From: JAMXLO01 sp036265005
GTDB taxonomy: Bacteria; Pseudomonadota; Alphaproteobacteria; Acetobacterales; Acetobacteraceae
Reading direction: 5' to 3'
Assembly: GCA_036265005.1 (NCBI GenBank)
Contig: DATAPW010000284.1
Location: 1 to 64,000 of the forward strand
Length of the DNA: 64,000 nucleotides
Shown: positions 26,397 through 35,441 of the stretch, in pieces
How the letters are laid out: every line of letters starts with the position of its first letter
Numbering within the stretch: position 1 is the first letter of the stretch
Notes under the pieces: generated by a model
The model's database searches: none
Seen by the model: the letters and a program-made list of their open reading frames with translations, nothing else
Told to the model about the DNA's origin: nothing
Made by a program: the position numbers and the translations under genes

Positions 26397-27335
26397 TCAG
26401 GCCATTGCCTCGACGCGCGCGCTCCGCCGAATCACCTGCGGCGGCTGTCCCAAGGCCCGCACAAAAGCCCGGCGCATGCGGTCGCGATCGGCGAACCCGG
26501 TTTGCCGAGCGATGACTTCGATCGGATGGCCACTCTGCTCCATCAACAGACGGGCGGCCTCGACGCGCAGGGTTTCGACCGCCTTGGCCGGTGATTGCCC
26601 GGTCTCGGCGCGGAATACACGACTGAACTGGCGCGGACTTAGATGGGCCGCTTCGGCGAGTTGTTCAACCGTCAGCGCACTATCGAGATTGCGCTTTGCA
26701 TAAGCCAGCGCGCTCTGGATACGGTCAGATTTGGGCTCAAGTTCCAACAGCGCCGAAAACTGCGACTGCCCGCCGGCGCGCCGGTGATACACCACAAGGT
26801 GCCTGGCGACGGCCCGCGCAACGTCCGCGCCCAGATCCTGCTCGACCATGGCCAGCGCGAGGTCGATCCCGGCGGTCATACCTGCCGAAGTCCATATCGG
26901 ACCGTCGATGATAAAGATACGGTCTGCGTCGACCTTCACATTTGGGAACCTCGACTGCAGGTCGCGCGCGCCGTTCCAGTGCGTGGTCGCGCGACGGCCA
27001 TCGAGCAGGCCTGCCTCGGCGAGGAGGAACGCGCCGAGGCAGGTCGAGGCAACGCGCCGGCAATGCGCCGGAGCCTGCCGCACAAATTCGATCAGGCCTG
27101 GCGTCGGCGGCTCGGTGCCACGGCCGAAAATCAATGTGTCGAAATTCGTGCCGTCGAGCCGCTCCGTCGCGACGCTTACTCCGATCGAGGTGCGGATCGA
27201 CCCGCCGGTCTCGGACAGCAGGCGCACGTCATAAACCGGATTATCCCCCGTGGTGTTCGCGAATTCGAATACCGAGGCTATCGCGAAGGTCATCACCCGA
27301 AAGCCGGGGGAGACGACGAAACCAATGCGCTGCAC
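26397..27335 (-). CDS. GlxA-family transcriptional regulator (DJ-1/PfpI + AraC HTH), 312 aa
   Basis: N-terminal DJ-1/PfpI-like domain (about 1-190) with 'QRIGFVVSPGF' at the start and 'STCLGAFLLAEAGLLDGRRA' (nucleophile-elbow region). A C-terminal AraC/XylS DNA-binding domain (about 205-305) has 'TVEQLAEAAHLSPRQFSRVF' and 'PIEVIARQTGFADRDRMRRAF'. The GTG start at 27335 is preferred: GGAGG lies 6 nt upstream and it gives the standard GlxA N-terminus. A longer frame to 27695 runs into the divergent SDR relic. A 9-bp perfect inverted repeat 18 nt upstream (27353-27387) is a likely binding site. It probably controls the divergent genes. Confidence 0.88.
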   Translation of the reverse strand: MQRIGFVVSPGFRVMTFAIASVFEFANTTGDNPVYDVRLLSETGGSIRTSIGVSVATERLDGTNFDTLIFGRGTEPPTPGLIEFVRQAPAHCRRVASTCLGAFLLAEAGLLDGRRATTHWNGARDLQSRFPNVKVDADRIFIIDGPIWTSAGMTAGIDLALAMVEQDLGADVARAVARHLVVYHRRAGGQSQFSALLELEPKSDRIQSALAYAKRNLDSALTVEQLAEAAHLSPRQFSRVFRAETGQSPAKAVETLRVEAARLLMEQSGHPIEVIARQTGFADRDRMRRAFVRALGQPPQVIRRSARVEAMA

Positions 27336-27352
27336 GCGGCACCTCCACAAGA

Positions 27353-27387
27353 TGTCCTGAAACGCCGCATTTCTGACATTCAGGACA
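27353..27387. promoter_or_regulatory. 9-bp perfect inverted repeat, putative GlxA operator
   Basis: TGTCCTGAA at 27353-27361 and its exact inverse TTCAGGACA at 27379-27387, separated by 17 bases. It lies in the divergent intergenic region between the GlxA regulator start (27335) and the SDR relic (27449). Position and perfect symmetry suggest a dimeric regulator site; the identity of the bound protein is inference. Confidence 0.6.
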
Positions 27388-27448
27388 AAGCCGCGCAAGC
27401 CCACATCACTTTGCCGGAGGCCCGATGGCGGGCAGTGTAGGAGGATTA

Positions 27449-27900
27449 ATGAGCGCATTTGCGACGAAGGGGGCGGCACTGATTGCCGGCGTCTCCTCCG
27501 GCATCGGCGCGATTTACGCAGATCGCCTGGCCAGGCGTGGCTACAACCTGATCCTGGTCGCCCGCAACCGGAGCGGGCTCGCAGCCCTGTCCCAGTCTCT
27601 GAAGAGACGGATCTGGCCCGGATCGAGGCGACGTTGCGTGGCAACCCTGCTGGCGAACAATGCCGGCGTCGGCGCAAACGCACCTCTTTTCCCATAGGAC
27701 GTCGAGAATATGGACGAGATGATCCACCTCAACGTCGGCGCGCTCACCCGGTTGACCTACGCGGCGGTGGCCCGGCTTCGTTGCGCGGGGCGGCGGCACC
27801 GTCATCAACATCGCATCGATCGTGGCGATCGCGCCCGAAAGGCTCAACGGGGTCTACGGCTCCGGCAGCACGCCGCGCGATGTCCGCCAGGTTCTCGAGT
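27449..27900 (+). pseudogene. short-chain dehydrogenase (SDR) remnant, frameshifted with internal deletion
   Basis: Pieces of one SDR are spread over frames. 'ALIAGVSSGIGAIYADRLARRG' in two parts (the NAD-binding TGxxxGxG region, altered) and 'NLILVARNRSGLAAL' are followed by a deletion. 'LLANNAGVGANAPLF' (NNAG motif) continues in the first frame. After a stop near 27697, 'NMDEMIHLNVGALTRLTYAAV' and, in another frame, 'GGTVINIASIVAIAPE' and 'LNGVYGS' follow. The catalytic YxxxK is destroyed ('VYGSGSTP'). It lies divergent to the GlxA regulator, which probably once controlled it, and just upstream of the IorAB-like genes. Confidence 0.75.
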
Positions 27901-28014
27901 GCTGTCCTGGTTCCCCGATACAACATCGGGCGTCGGCAATTGCCCGGGCATGACAAGCATTTGGAGGCAGCCAGTCCTCCTGCCCGGTCCACGCGGCACC
28001 ACCTGGAGATAGCG

Positions 28015-28485
28015 ATGACCACCACGATCAAGATCAACGGCGTCGGTCGGACGATCGATGTTGACGGCGACACGCCTCTCTTGTGGGTGTTGCGCGACGT
28101 TCTCGGCATGACCGGCACAAAGTTCGGTTGCGGCATGGCGCTTTGCGGCGCCTGCACGGTGCATGTCGACGGTGTCGCCACGCGTTCGTGCATCACTCCG
28201 ATCGACAGCATCGGCACCTCCGCCATCACCACCATCGAGGCCATCGGCGCAACCGCGGCGGGTGCCAGGATCCAGAAGGCGTGGCTTGACCGCGAGGTTG
28301 TGCAATGCGGCTACTGCCAGTCTGGTCAGATCATGTCCGCTGCGGCGCTGCTCGCGAGCAACCCACATCCGACGGATGCCGATATCGACGACGCGATGTC
28401 CGGTAACATCTGCCGCTGTGGCACTTATGTCCGCATTCGTGAAGCGATCAAGCACGCCGCGCAATCGAGCGGACAGAGAGGCTGA
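28015..28485 (+). CDS. (2Fe-2S) subunit of molybdenum hydroxylase, IorA-like, 156 aa
   Basis: Electron-transfer subunit of a xanthine-oxidase-family enzyme. The N-terminal plant-type ferredoxin cluster ligands are Cys39, Cys44, Cys47 ('GCGMALCGACTVHVDG') and Cys59. The C-terminal second cluster ligands are Cys98, Cys101 ('QCGYCQSGQ'), Cys133 and Cys135 ('NICRCGTY'). Length and order match isoquinoline 1-oxidoreductase alpha subunit and related aldehyde dehydrogenase small subunits. The start at 28015 gives the family N-terminus; the open frame upstream belongs to the SDR relic. It is 2 nt from the large subunit gene, so the two form an operon. The physiological substrate is unknown. Confidence 0.92.
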   Translation: MTTTIKINGVGRTIDVDGDTPLLWVLRDVLGMTGTKFGCGMALCGACTVHVDGVATRSCITPIDSIGTSAITTIEAIGATAAGARIQKAWLDREVVQCGYCQSGQIMSAAALLASNPHPTDADIDDAMSGNICRCGTYVRIREAIKHAAQSSGQRG

Positions 28486-28487
28486 CA

Positions 28488-30647
28488 ATGATCGTCGACG
28501 ACCTTTCGCGGCGCAGACTGCTGAGGGCCGGAGCGGCCGCCGGCGGAGGACTATTGCTGAGCCTGAGCCTGCCGTTCGTGAACAGCGATGCGGAAGCCGC
28601 CGACGCCGATGGTTTTGCGCCCAACGCCTTCATCCGCATCGAAAGCGATGGGCAGATCGTCCTGACCATGCCCTACGTCGAGATGGGGCAGGGTACCTAC
28701 ACCTCCATCCCGATGCTGATCGCCGAGGAGCTGGAGGTCGACCTGAAACAGGTACGGCTGGAACATGCTCCGCCCAACGAGAAGCTTTACGGCAACCCCT
28801 TGATCGCCGGGGTGCAGGCGACCGGCAACTCGAACGCGATACGCGGAGCCTGGCGGCCCCTGCGCCAGGCCGGTGCGATCGCGCGAACCATGCTCGTTTC
28901 GGCGGCGGCAAGGCGCTGGAACGTCGATCCCGCATCCTGCGCGGCGCAAAGCGGCGAAGTGCATCACGCGCCGACGAAAAGCAGTGCCAGATACGGCGAA
29001 CTCGCCGCTGACGCCGCCCGCATGCCTGTCCCCGATAGCGTGGGGCTCAAGCAACCGGCGGATTACAAGCTCATCGGCACCCCAGTCAGGCGTCTCGACA
29101 CGCCGGCAAAGGTCAACGGATCGGCCATCTATGGCATCGACGCTCGGCCGCCGGGCGTGAAGATCGCGACGCTTGCGCAATCGCCGGTGTTCGGCGGTCG
29201 TGTGAAGAATGTTGATGATGCGGCGGCCAAGGCCGTCAACGGCGTGCGCCAGGTCGTTCGGCTCGACGATGCCGTCGCCGTCGTGGCCGACCATATGGGC
29301 GCTGCGAAGAAAGGACTGGCGGCGCTGGCGATCGAATGGGACGACGGCCCGCATGGCAGGCTCAACACGCAGGAGATCGCGGACGAACTCGCAAAGGCCA
29401 CGCTCAAGCCGGGGCCAGTGGCGCAGAACATCGGCAATGTCGATGCGGCCATGGCGCGCAGCGTCACCAAGGTCGAGGCCACCTACGAGGTCCCGTTCCT
29501 GGCGCACGCCGCAATGGAACCAATGAACTGCACAGTTCATGTCCGCAAGGACGGATGCGAGGTCTGGGTCGGCAACCAGGCTATCGCGCGAGCCCAGGCA
29601 GCGGCGGCGAAGACCGCCGGCATGCCGTTGGACAAGGTGCTGGTCCACAATCATTTGATCGGCGGTGGCTTTGGCCGGCGGCTGGAGATCGATGGTGTCA
29701 TTCGCGCGGTCGAAATCGCCAAACACGTCGACGGTCCGGTCAAGGTCGTGTGGACGCGCGAGGAAGATATCCAGCACGACATGTATCGACCCTACTTCTT
29801 CGACCGGTTGTCTGCCGGTCTTGATGAGAAAGGCATGCCGGTCGCCTGGAATCACCGATTCGCAGGCTCTTCGGTCATCGCACGATGGCTTCCTCCGGGC
29901 TTCAACAATGGTCTCGATCCCGACACCACCGAGGGCGCGATCGATCTCGTCTATGACCTCCCGAACATGCACGTCGAGTACTTGCGGGTGGAACCTCCGG
30001 GCATTCCGACTGCTTTCTGGCGCAGCGTCGGGCCGTCGCACAACGTCTTCGTGACCGAAAGCTTCCTGGACGAACTGGCGGCGGCAGCGAAGCAGGATGC
30101 AGTCGCCTATCGGTTGTCTCTCCTCGACAAATCGCCCCGCGCCAAAGCTGTTCTCAGGCTTGCCGCGGAGAAGTCCGGCTGGGGACAACCGCTGCCTGAA
30201 CGGGTCGGACGTGGAGTGTCGGTCCAGTTCGCCTTCGCGACCTACATGGCGCAGGTCGCCGAAGTCGAAGTATCGCAGGGCGGATCGGTTCGTGTCCGGC
30301 GCGTCGTCTGCGTGGTCGATTGCGGCACTGTCGTCAATCCCGACACCGTCCAGGCGCAGATCCAGAGCGCAATCATGTTCGGCATCACGGCGGCGTTGTA
30401 TGGCGAGATCACGCTCAAGGACGGCCGTGTCGAGCAAACCAACTTCGATACCTACCAGGTCCTGCGCATGAATGAGGCGCCCACCATCGAGGTGCACATC
30501 GTCAGAAATTTCGAACCGCCTGGCGGAATGGGTGAGGCCGGGACTTCGGCCATCGTTCCCGCGGTGACCAATGCGATCTTCGCGGCGACCGGCAAGCGCT
30601 TGCGAAAGCTGCCGATCGATACCAGCGTATTGAAGCAACCGGCGTGA
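28488..30647 (+). CDS. molybdopterin-binding subunit of molybdenum hydroxylase, IorB-like, 719 aa
   Basis: Large catalytic subunit. The twin-arginine signal region 'RRRLLRAGAAAGGG' (residues 8-21) predicts export by Tat, so the holoenzyme is probably periplasmic with the small subunit carried along. Blocks typical of isoquinoline oxidoreductase beta subunits include 'YVEMGQGTYTSIPMLIAEEL', 'HNHLIGGGFGRRLEID', 'GIPTAFWRSVGPSHN' and the C-terminal 'PPGGMGEAGTSAIVPAVTNA', with the catalytic Glu in 'GMGEAG'. There is no FAD subunit, as usual for this subclass, and electrons normally go to a cytochrome. No cytochrome gene follows here. The FUSC/HlyD efflux genes come next. Confidence 0.92.
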   Translation: MIVDDLSRRRLLRAGAAAGGGLLLSLSLPFVNSDAEAADADGFAPNAFIRIESDGQIVLTMPYVEMGQGTYTSIPMLIAEELEVDLKQVRLEHAPPNEKLYGNPLIAGVQATGNSNAIRGAWRPLRQAGAIARTMLVSAAARRWNVDPASCAAQSGEVHHAPTKSSARYGELAADAARMPVPDSVGLKQPADYKLIGTPVRRLDTPAKVNGSAIYGIDARPPGVKIATLAQSPVFGGRVKNVDDAAAKAVNGVRQVVRLDDAVAVVADHMGAAKKGLAALAIEWDDGPHGRLNTQEIADELAKATLKPGPVAQNIGNVDAAMARSVTKVEATYEVPFLAHAAMEPMNCTVHVRKDGCEVWVGNQAIARAQAAAAKTAGMPLDKVLVHNHLIGGGFGRRLEIDGVIRAVEIAKHVDGPVKVVWTREEDIQHDMYRPYFFDRLSAGLDEKGMPVAWNHRFAGSSVIARWLPPGFNNGLDPDTTEGAIDLVYDLPNMHVEYLRVEPPGIPTAFWRSVGPSHNVFVTESFLDELAAAAKQDAVAYRLSLLDKSPRAKAVLRLAAEKSGWGQPLPERVGRGVSVQFAFATYMAQVAEVEVSQGGSVRVRRVVCVVDCGTVVNPDTVQAQIQSAIMFGITAALYGEITLKDGRVEQTNFDTYQVLRMNEAPTIEVHIVRNFEPPGGMGEAGTSAIVPAVTNAIFAATGKRLRKLPIDTSVLKQPA

Positions 30648-30815
30648 TAGGAACACCGCGGTGCGCAATGATCTGCAAACGATAAGCGGCAGGGAAGTGG
30701 CAGCCACCGAATTGACGGATCGCTCAGCATTCCGTTGAAGTAACTGCCGAACATGCGCGGGAAGCGTGGACTCGAGATACATCAAACCGAGCGTCGGCGT
30801 GCGGAAGGTCGAACC

Positions 30816-32891
30816 ATGAGCCGGTGGCCAGGCGTTGATGAATGGCTGTTTTCGATGAAGACTTTTGCTGCCGGGATGCTCGCGCTCTACATCGCGATGT
30901 CGATTGGGCTGGACAAACCGTATTGGGCATTGACGACAGTCTATGTCATTGCCCAACCGCTGACCGGCGCGCTGCGTTCCAAAGCGATTTTCCGTCTGAT
31001 CGGCACCATAATCGGTGCCACCATGACGGTCGTGCTGGTGCCGAACCTGGCCAATGCCCCCGAATTGCTGAGTGCCGCGCTGGCTCTGTGGGTCGGTCTA
31101 TGCCTGTACTTCGCGCTGCTTGACCGCACGCCGCGCAGCTATCTGTTCATGCTGGCGGGCTACACCACCGTGTTGATCGGCTTCCCAGCGGTCGCCACGC
31201 CGGACTCGATGTGGGACATCGCGCTGGCGCGCGTCGAGGAGATCGGACTCGGAATCATCTGTACAACCGTCATCAGCACAGTGGTGTTCCCGCGCGCACT
31301 GGGACCGATGTTGAGCGCGCGTATACTTTCCTGGGTCGGCAACGCAAGCACCTGGACCGAGGAGATACTCAGCGGCGCCGACAGCAGGGCTGGCGCAGAT
31401 GGGCACATCCGGCTCGCGGCGGATGCGGTCGAACTCCGGATGCTTGCCTCCCAACTCAGTTACGACACATCGATCTTGCAGACAGCAACACGTTGGGTAG
31501 GCGAACTGCAACGGCGGATGGTGCTGCTGCTGCCGCAGCTCTCCTCGATCGACGACCGTCTGACCGCACTACGGGCCGCGGGCGGGACCACCCCGAGCCT
31601 GGAACGTCTGTTGGCGGATTTGTGCGTGTGGGTGCGCGCCGGGGCGCCGCCACCGCGCAGCGAGGCCGACCGGATGAGAGCGCGCATCGCGCGGCTACAG
31701 GTCGAGACCGATCCACGCGCCGGCTGGAACGAAGTTATGCGCAGCAGCCTGCTACTGCGACTGCGTGATCTGGTCGACCTGCGGCAGGACATGCGGGATT
31801 TGCGGCGGCACATCCAAACCGGCGGTGGCGTGCTTGCCCCGCCGCTTGCCGTGCAAACCGGGGGGCCGGAGCGACTGCATCGGGATCATGCCCTTCCTCT
31901 GCTGTCCGGCTTTTCGGCCGCGCTGACGATTCTCGTCTTCTGCGCGTTCTGGATCGCCACGGGTTGGAACGCCGGTGGCGGTGCGGCATCGCTGTCGGGA
32001 GTGGCCTGCTGTCTCTTCGCCGCGTTCGACGACCCAACCCCTGCGCTGAAAAAAATGGTGGTCACCACCGTGTTGAGCGTGGGGGCGGTCGGCATAGGTC
32101 TGTTCGGCATCCTGCCTTTCGCGAATGACTTTGAGATACTAACCCTGGTCCTCGGTGCGTTTTTCGTGCCTGTGGGCCTCTTGATCGCCATGCCGGCCAC
32201 CCAGCCGCTTGGCGCGGGCCTTGGATTCCTGACAGCGACCTTTCTCAGCCTGCAAAGCGCTTATGCAGCCGATTTTGTGAGCTACGCGGATGGCAGCCTT
32301 GCCGCATTGCTGGGTGTGGCGGGCGCCGCCGTTATCACCGCGCTGATCCGCTCGGTCGGTACGGAATGGAGCGCGCGCCGGTTGCTGCGTGCCATTTGGC
32401 GGGATTTGGCGGCGATCCCGAGCCATCACACGCCGAAGGAGCGCGTCGTGCTGTCGGGGTTGTTCCTGGACAGGCTCGGGCTGCTGGTGCCGCGGCTGGC
32501 AGCGGTCGGCGCCGGCAACGATCTGGCAGCAGCGGACACACTCAAGGACCTGCGCATCGGTATCAACATGGTCGATATGCAGCGCGATCGCGACGCCATG
32601 CCGCAGCCGGTGCGTGCCGCGATGGACGACGTCCTGGCCGGCACCTCCGCTCATTTCGCGGCACAGGCTGCGGCGGGTCGGGCGCGGCCGCCCTCGCGTG
32701 CACTGTTGCGTGATATCGACCGAGCGCTGGATGAAGTCATTGCGACGCCGGGCGAACGCTCCCGCGATCTGTTGCTGCAACTGGTCGGCATCCGGCGCGG
32801 CCTGTTCGCCGATGCCACGCCCTTCCAGCCCACGCCACCACCAGACGACATGAGCGCCGCAGCCGAACCGCCGAGCAGGGCAGCGGCATGA
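30816..32891 (+). CDS. FUSC-family efflux membrane protein, AaeB-like, 691 aa
   Basis: Inner-membrane protein of the FUSC/aromatic acid exporter family. Two blocks of about five to six hydrophobic segments each (about residues 14-150 and 360-530) are separated by and followed with soluble helical regions. The N-terminal 'TFAAGMLALYIAMSIGLDKP', then 'YWALTTVYVIAQPLTGALRS', is characteristic. The start at 30816 has GGAAGG upstream and the right N-terminus; the frame begins at 30753 without support. It overlaps the DUF1656 gene by 4 nt and is followed by an HlyD-type protein, reproducing the aaeXAB arrangement. It probably exports aromatic carboxylates or other amphipathic acids. Confidence 0.9.
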   Translation: MSRWPGVDEWLFSMKTFAAGMLALYIAMSIGLDKPYWALTTVYVIAQPLTGALRSKAIFRLIGTIIGATMTVVLVPNLANAPELLSAALALWVGLCLYFALLDRTPRSYLFMLAGYTTVLIGFPAVATPDSMWDIALARVEEIGLGIICTTVISTVVFPRALGPMLSARILSWVGNASTWTEEILSGADSRAGADGHIRLAADAVELRMLASQLSYDTSILQTATRWVGELQRRMVLLLPQLSSIDDRLTALRAAGGTTPSLERLLADLCVWVRAGAPPPRSEADRMRARIARLQVETDPRAGWNEVMRSSLLLRLRDLVDLRQDMRDLRRHIQTGGGVLAPPLAVQTGGPERLHRDHALPLLSGFSAALTILVFCAFWIATGWNAGGGAASLSGVACCLFAAFDDPTPALKKMVVTTVLSVGAVGIGLFGILPFANDFEILTLVLGAFFVPVGLLIAMPATQPLGAGLGFLTATFLSLQSAYAADFVSYADGSLAALLGVAGAAVITALIRSVGTEWSARRLLRAIWRDLAAIPSHHTPKERVVLSGLFLDRLGLLVPRLAAVGAGNDLAAADTLKDLRIGINMVDMQRDRDAMPQPVRAAMDDVLAGTSAHFAAQAAAGRARPPSRALLRDIDRALDEVIATPGERSRDLLLQLVGIRRGLFADATPFQPTPPPDDMSAAAEPPSRAAA

Positions 32892-33100
32892 TCGGCGAGA
32901 TCGATGTCTATGGCGTGTTTGTCCCCATCTTGCTGGTGTGGGGCTTGACCGGACTGATGCTGACAGCGGTGCTACGCCGCGTGCTCGCTCGTATTGGCTT
33001 CTATCGGCTGGTCTGGCACCGGCCGCTGGTGGATCTGTCGCTGCTCATCATCGTCATTGCGGCGGTCGCCGCCATCCCGCCCCAGTGGATTGCGCCATGA
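32888..33100 (+). CDS. DUF1656 small membrane protein, AaeX-like, 70 aa
   Basis: Two transmembrane helices (about residues 9-30 and 50-66) around a cationic loop ('RRVLARIGFYRLVWHRP'). This matches DUF1656/AaeX proteins found between FUSC and HlyD genes. It starts with ATGA overlap to the FUSC stop and ends with ATGA overlap to the HlyD start, so the three are translationally coupled. It is a likely accessory subunit of the efflux complex; its exact role is unknown in the family. Confidence 0.88.
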   Translation: MIGEIDVYGVFVPILLVWGLTGLMLTAVLRRVLARIGFYRLVWHRPLVDLSLLIIVIAAVAAIPPQWIAP

Positions 33101-33990
33101 AACAGTTCCTCCGACGGCTTGTCCTCAACGCCGGCCGTCCTGCGTTGACGCTGGTGATCGTGGCCGTGGCGCTCATCGCGGGGCGTTGGCTGTGGGCCTA
33201 CTACGAGGAGGCGCCTTGGACTCGCGACGGACGTGTCAGAGCGGACGTGGTGACGATCGCTCCGGACGTCTCCGGGCTTGTCACCGAGGTGGCAGTGCGG
33301 GACAACCAAACGGTGAAGCGCGGCGATGTGCTGTTCCGCATTGATCCCGACCGCTTCGAACTCGCGTTGGCGCAGACCGACGCGGCGATGGCGAGCCGAA
33401 AGGCGCAGATGGACGAGGCGGCACGCGAGGCTAACCGGTATGAGCGCTTGAATGAGATTGCTGTATCCAAGGAAGTCCAGGAACAGAGACAGACGAATGC
33501 CGACGCGACGGCGGCTGCCTATCGGCAGGCCGTCGCCGACCGGGCAGTTGCGGAGCTCAACCTGAGGCGCGCGGTGGTCACAAGCCCGGTTGATGGGACA
33601 GTCACCAATGTTCAACTGGAGCCGGGTGACTATGTATCGACCGGGAAGGCTGTCATGGCATTGGTGGCTAGTGCGACCCTGCGAATCGAAGGATATTTCG
33701 AAGAAACCAAGCTGCCGAAGATTCACAAGGGCGACCCGGTGCAGGTTCGGTTGATGGGAGAGTCGCGGCCCCTGACCGGGCACGTCGAGAGCATTGCTAC
33801 CGGCATCGCCGATCGCGAGCGGACCGATAGCCCGGATCTGCTGGCCAACATCAACCCGACCTTCAACTGGGTGCGTCTGGCGCAGCGCGTGCCGGTGCGG
33901 GTGAAGCCGGACGTGGTGCCACCCGGTGTAGAGCTGGTGGTTGGCCGAACGGCGACGGTCACCGTCGAGTCCGGCAATGAAGCACATTAG
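33097..33990 (+). CDS. HlyD-family membrane fusion protein, AaeA-like, 297 aa
   Basis: Periplasmic adaptor anchored by one N-terminal helix (about residues 16-33). The biotinyl-lipoyl-like halves 'IAPDVSGLVTEVAVRDNQTV' and 'AVVTSPVDGTVTNVQLEPG' flank a helical hairpin (about 90-150), followed by a beta-barrel region 'LRIEGYFEETKLPKIHKGDP'. It links the FUSC pump to an outer-membrane channel. The start at 33097 overlaps the DUF1656 stop; the long in-frame extension from 32938 overlaps that gene and is rejected. There is no TolC-like gene here, so a shared outer-membrane channel elsewhere is expected. Confidence 0.9.
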   Translation: MKQFLRRLVLNAGRPALTLVIVAVALIAGRWLWAYYEEAPWTRDGRVRADVVTIAPDVSGLVTEVAVRDNQTVKRGDVLFRIDPDRFELALAQTDAAMASRKAQMDEAAREANRYERLNEIAVSKEVQEQRQTNADATAAAYRQAVADRAVAELNLRRAVVTSPVDGTVTNVQLEPGDYVSTGKAVMALVASATLRIEGYFEETKLPKIHKGDPVQVRLMGESRPLTGHVESIATGIADRERTDSPDLLANINPTFNWVRLAQRVPVRVKPDVVPPGVELVVGRTATVTVESGNEAH

Positions 33991-34011
33991 GGTGATGCCA
34001 TAGGGGGTTCG

Positions 34012-34572
34012 TCAATCCCGACTACCGAGCAGCTCGCGTTTCAGGCGGGGCGTGGGCGGCACCGGGCCGATGAAAGTGGAAAGGATTACATTGGCGAAGT
34101 GCGGATCGGGAACGTGGCCGAAGTGCCGACCATTATTGGTCACTTCGACGCCTGACGAGGTAAACAGCAATGTGGTTCGATCACCCTTATGCATGGGTGG
34201 AACCTGCCCAAGGAATTGCCGTACTTCGTCAGGATCAAGGTGGCAGGGTGGTCTGCAATTATTTTCAAAACCTTCTCGCCATGCGTTGCGGGCTTCCTCT
34301 GCACTCACATCGTGTACGAACTGAAGGTCGAGCAGCTTGCTCTCTGGTGAATGAAGGATCGTGTCGGGATTGTCGCTTGGGTGTTCCAGATACAGTCCCG
34401 CCACGTAAATATGGATGTTAAAGATTGAGTAGGTGCGTAGGCCGATTCCATTCAGCCGCATCTGTTTCCCATCCACAGATTGCACCTCGGGCATCCATAC
34501 GCCGTCGAGGTCCGCCGCACGTGCGGCGGACAAGAAGACCAAGGCGGCGAACAAGATCAATGCACGGGTCAT
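34012..34572 (-). CDS. secreted chalcone-isomerase-like protein, 186 aa
   Basis: Signal peptide MTRALILFAALVFLSAARA, then a domain matching periplasmic chalcone isomerase-like proteins: 'LRLNGIGLRTYSIFNIHIYVAGLYLE' region (about 38-63), 'LLDLQFVHDVSAEEARNAW' (about 80-98) and the ending 'FANVILSTFIGPVPPTPRLK'. Bacterial members are not flavonoid enzymes as far as known and may bind fatty acids or similar ligands. The start at 34572 is chosen by the signal peptide; an upstream ATG at 34605 adds 11 charged residues. It is convergent with the HlyD gene, 21 nt away. Confidence 0.78.
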   Translation of the reverse strand: MTRALILFAALVFLSAARAADLDGVWMPEVQSVDGKQMRLNGIGLRTYSIFNIHIYVAGLYLEHPSDNPDTILHSPESKLLDLQFVHDVSAEEARNAWREGFENNCRPPCHLDPDEVRQFLGQVPPMHKGDRTTLLFTSSGVEVTNNGRHFGHVPDPHFANVILSTFIGPVPPTPRLKRELLGSRD

Positions 34573-34752
34573 GGATTCGCTACGCTGCTTCCTGTCACAC
34601 TTCATATGCCATTGGTTCTGTCAACTGTGACAAGTGTGCATCCAATATGTAATGTCATGTCTCGAATTTGGTCGCCGTGAACGCCGCGTGACCTTATTGA
34701 CATTGCCCCTTTCGAGGGGTGAGGGCCAATATCTGTATCGGAAGGGGGCGAC

Positions 34753-35049
34753 ATGCTCCGATTCTCAGTCATCGTTTCGCTGCTCCTGCTCGCCGGTTGC
34801 GCCGACCAGTCCGAGGGGGCCGCGCTCAATGAGTGCCGCCTGAAGTACTTTCTTGAAAGCCCTGCGGCCCAGGACGAACTGATCCCGGACTGTATGAAGG
34901 CAAAGTCATTCCAGATGGCATCACCATGCAGTCCCGAGTCGGATGATGATTGGGATTGGCAGGTCAGGACATTCACCTACGACAACCCGAGATGCTATCG
35001 ACCGCTTGGGGCTACCGCCTGGACGGCAACCATCCTGTCGCCGATGTGA
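34753..35049 (+). CDS. small lipoprotein, 98 aa
   Basis: Signal sequence ending in the lipobox LLAGC (Cys15), so it is predicted to be lipidated and anchored to the envelope. The mature part has three to four further cysteines (in 'NECRLKYF', 'PDCMKAK', 'SPCSPES' and 'PRCYRP') and is acidic in the middle, suggesting disulfides in the periplasm. A purine-rich ribosome binding site (GGAAGGGGG) precedes the ATG. No family recognised. It stands alone between the chalcone-isomerase-like gene and a non-coding stretch. Confidence 0.65.
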   Translation: MLRFSVIVSLLLLAGCADQSEGAALNECRLKYFLESPAAQDELIPDCMKAKSFQMASPCSPESDDDWDWQVRTFTYDNPRCYRPLGATAWTATILSPM

Positions 35050-35441
35050 ATGCGGAAGCAATGGCGTCGGCGGAACATCCGCCGAGACCTCCTCCCGATG
35101 CCAGTCGGCTGGCAGGCATTCGGCAGCCCACCGCACGAAGCGATTGCAATCCAGAAAACATCGTGCATCGCGCCGCTCCCCAAGTTGGGGAAACGTGAAT
35201 CACACCGCGCCGCGTCGCCTCAAGAGATTTATGGGTCCTGACCCTCAGCGTCCATGCAACCGGTGGGGAACGCTTAACCGTTTTTGACTTGGGGTTTACT
35301 CAGGGAGACCCGAAATTTCCAGGTGCGGTCGCAGTATCGGGCGACCCGCGCGCTGAGGATGTTCTCGCCGATTCGGTCTGCCTTGCAGTCCAAAACTACG
35401 CGCACTGCGGAGCGGCATGTCAGCCAGGGGAGTATCGCCAA
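35050..35441. other. intergenic region without recognisable gene
   Basis: About 390 bases. Short open frames exist on both strands but none has family features or a good start. The end of the region carries GGGGAG about 10 nt before the next gene. Confidence 0.4.

Noticed and set aside
28551..30956. 801-codon open frame on the minus strand
   Set aside because: It lies antisense to the clear IorB-like molybdopterin subunit; it is Arg/His/Asp-rich with no family features, the usual mirror frame of GC-rich coding DNA.
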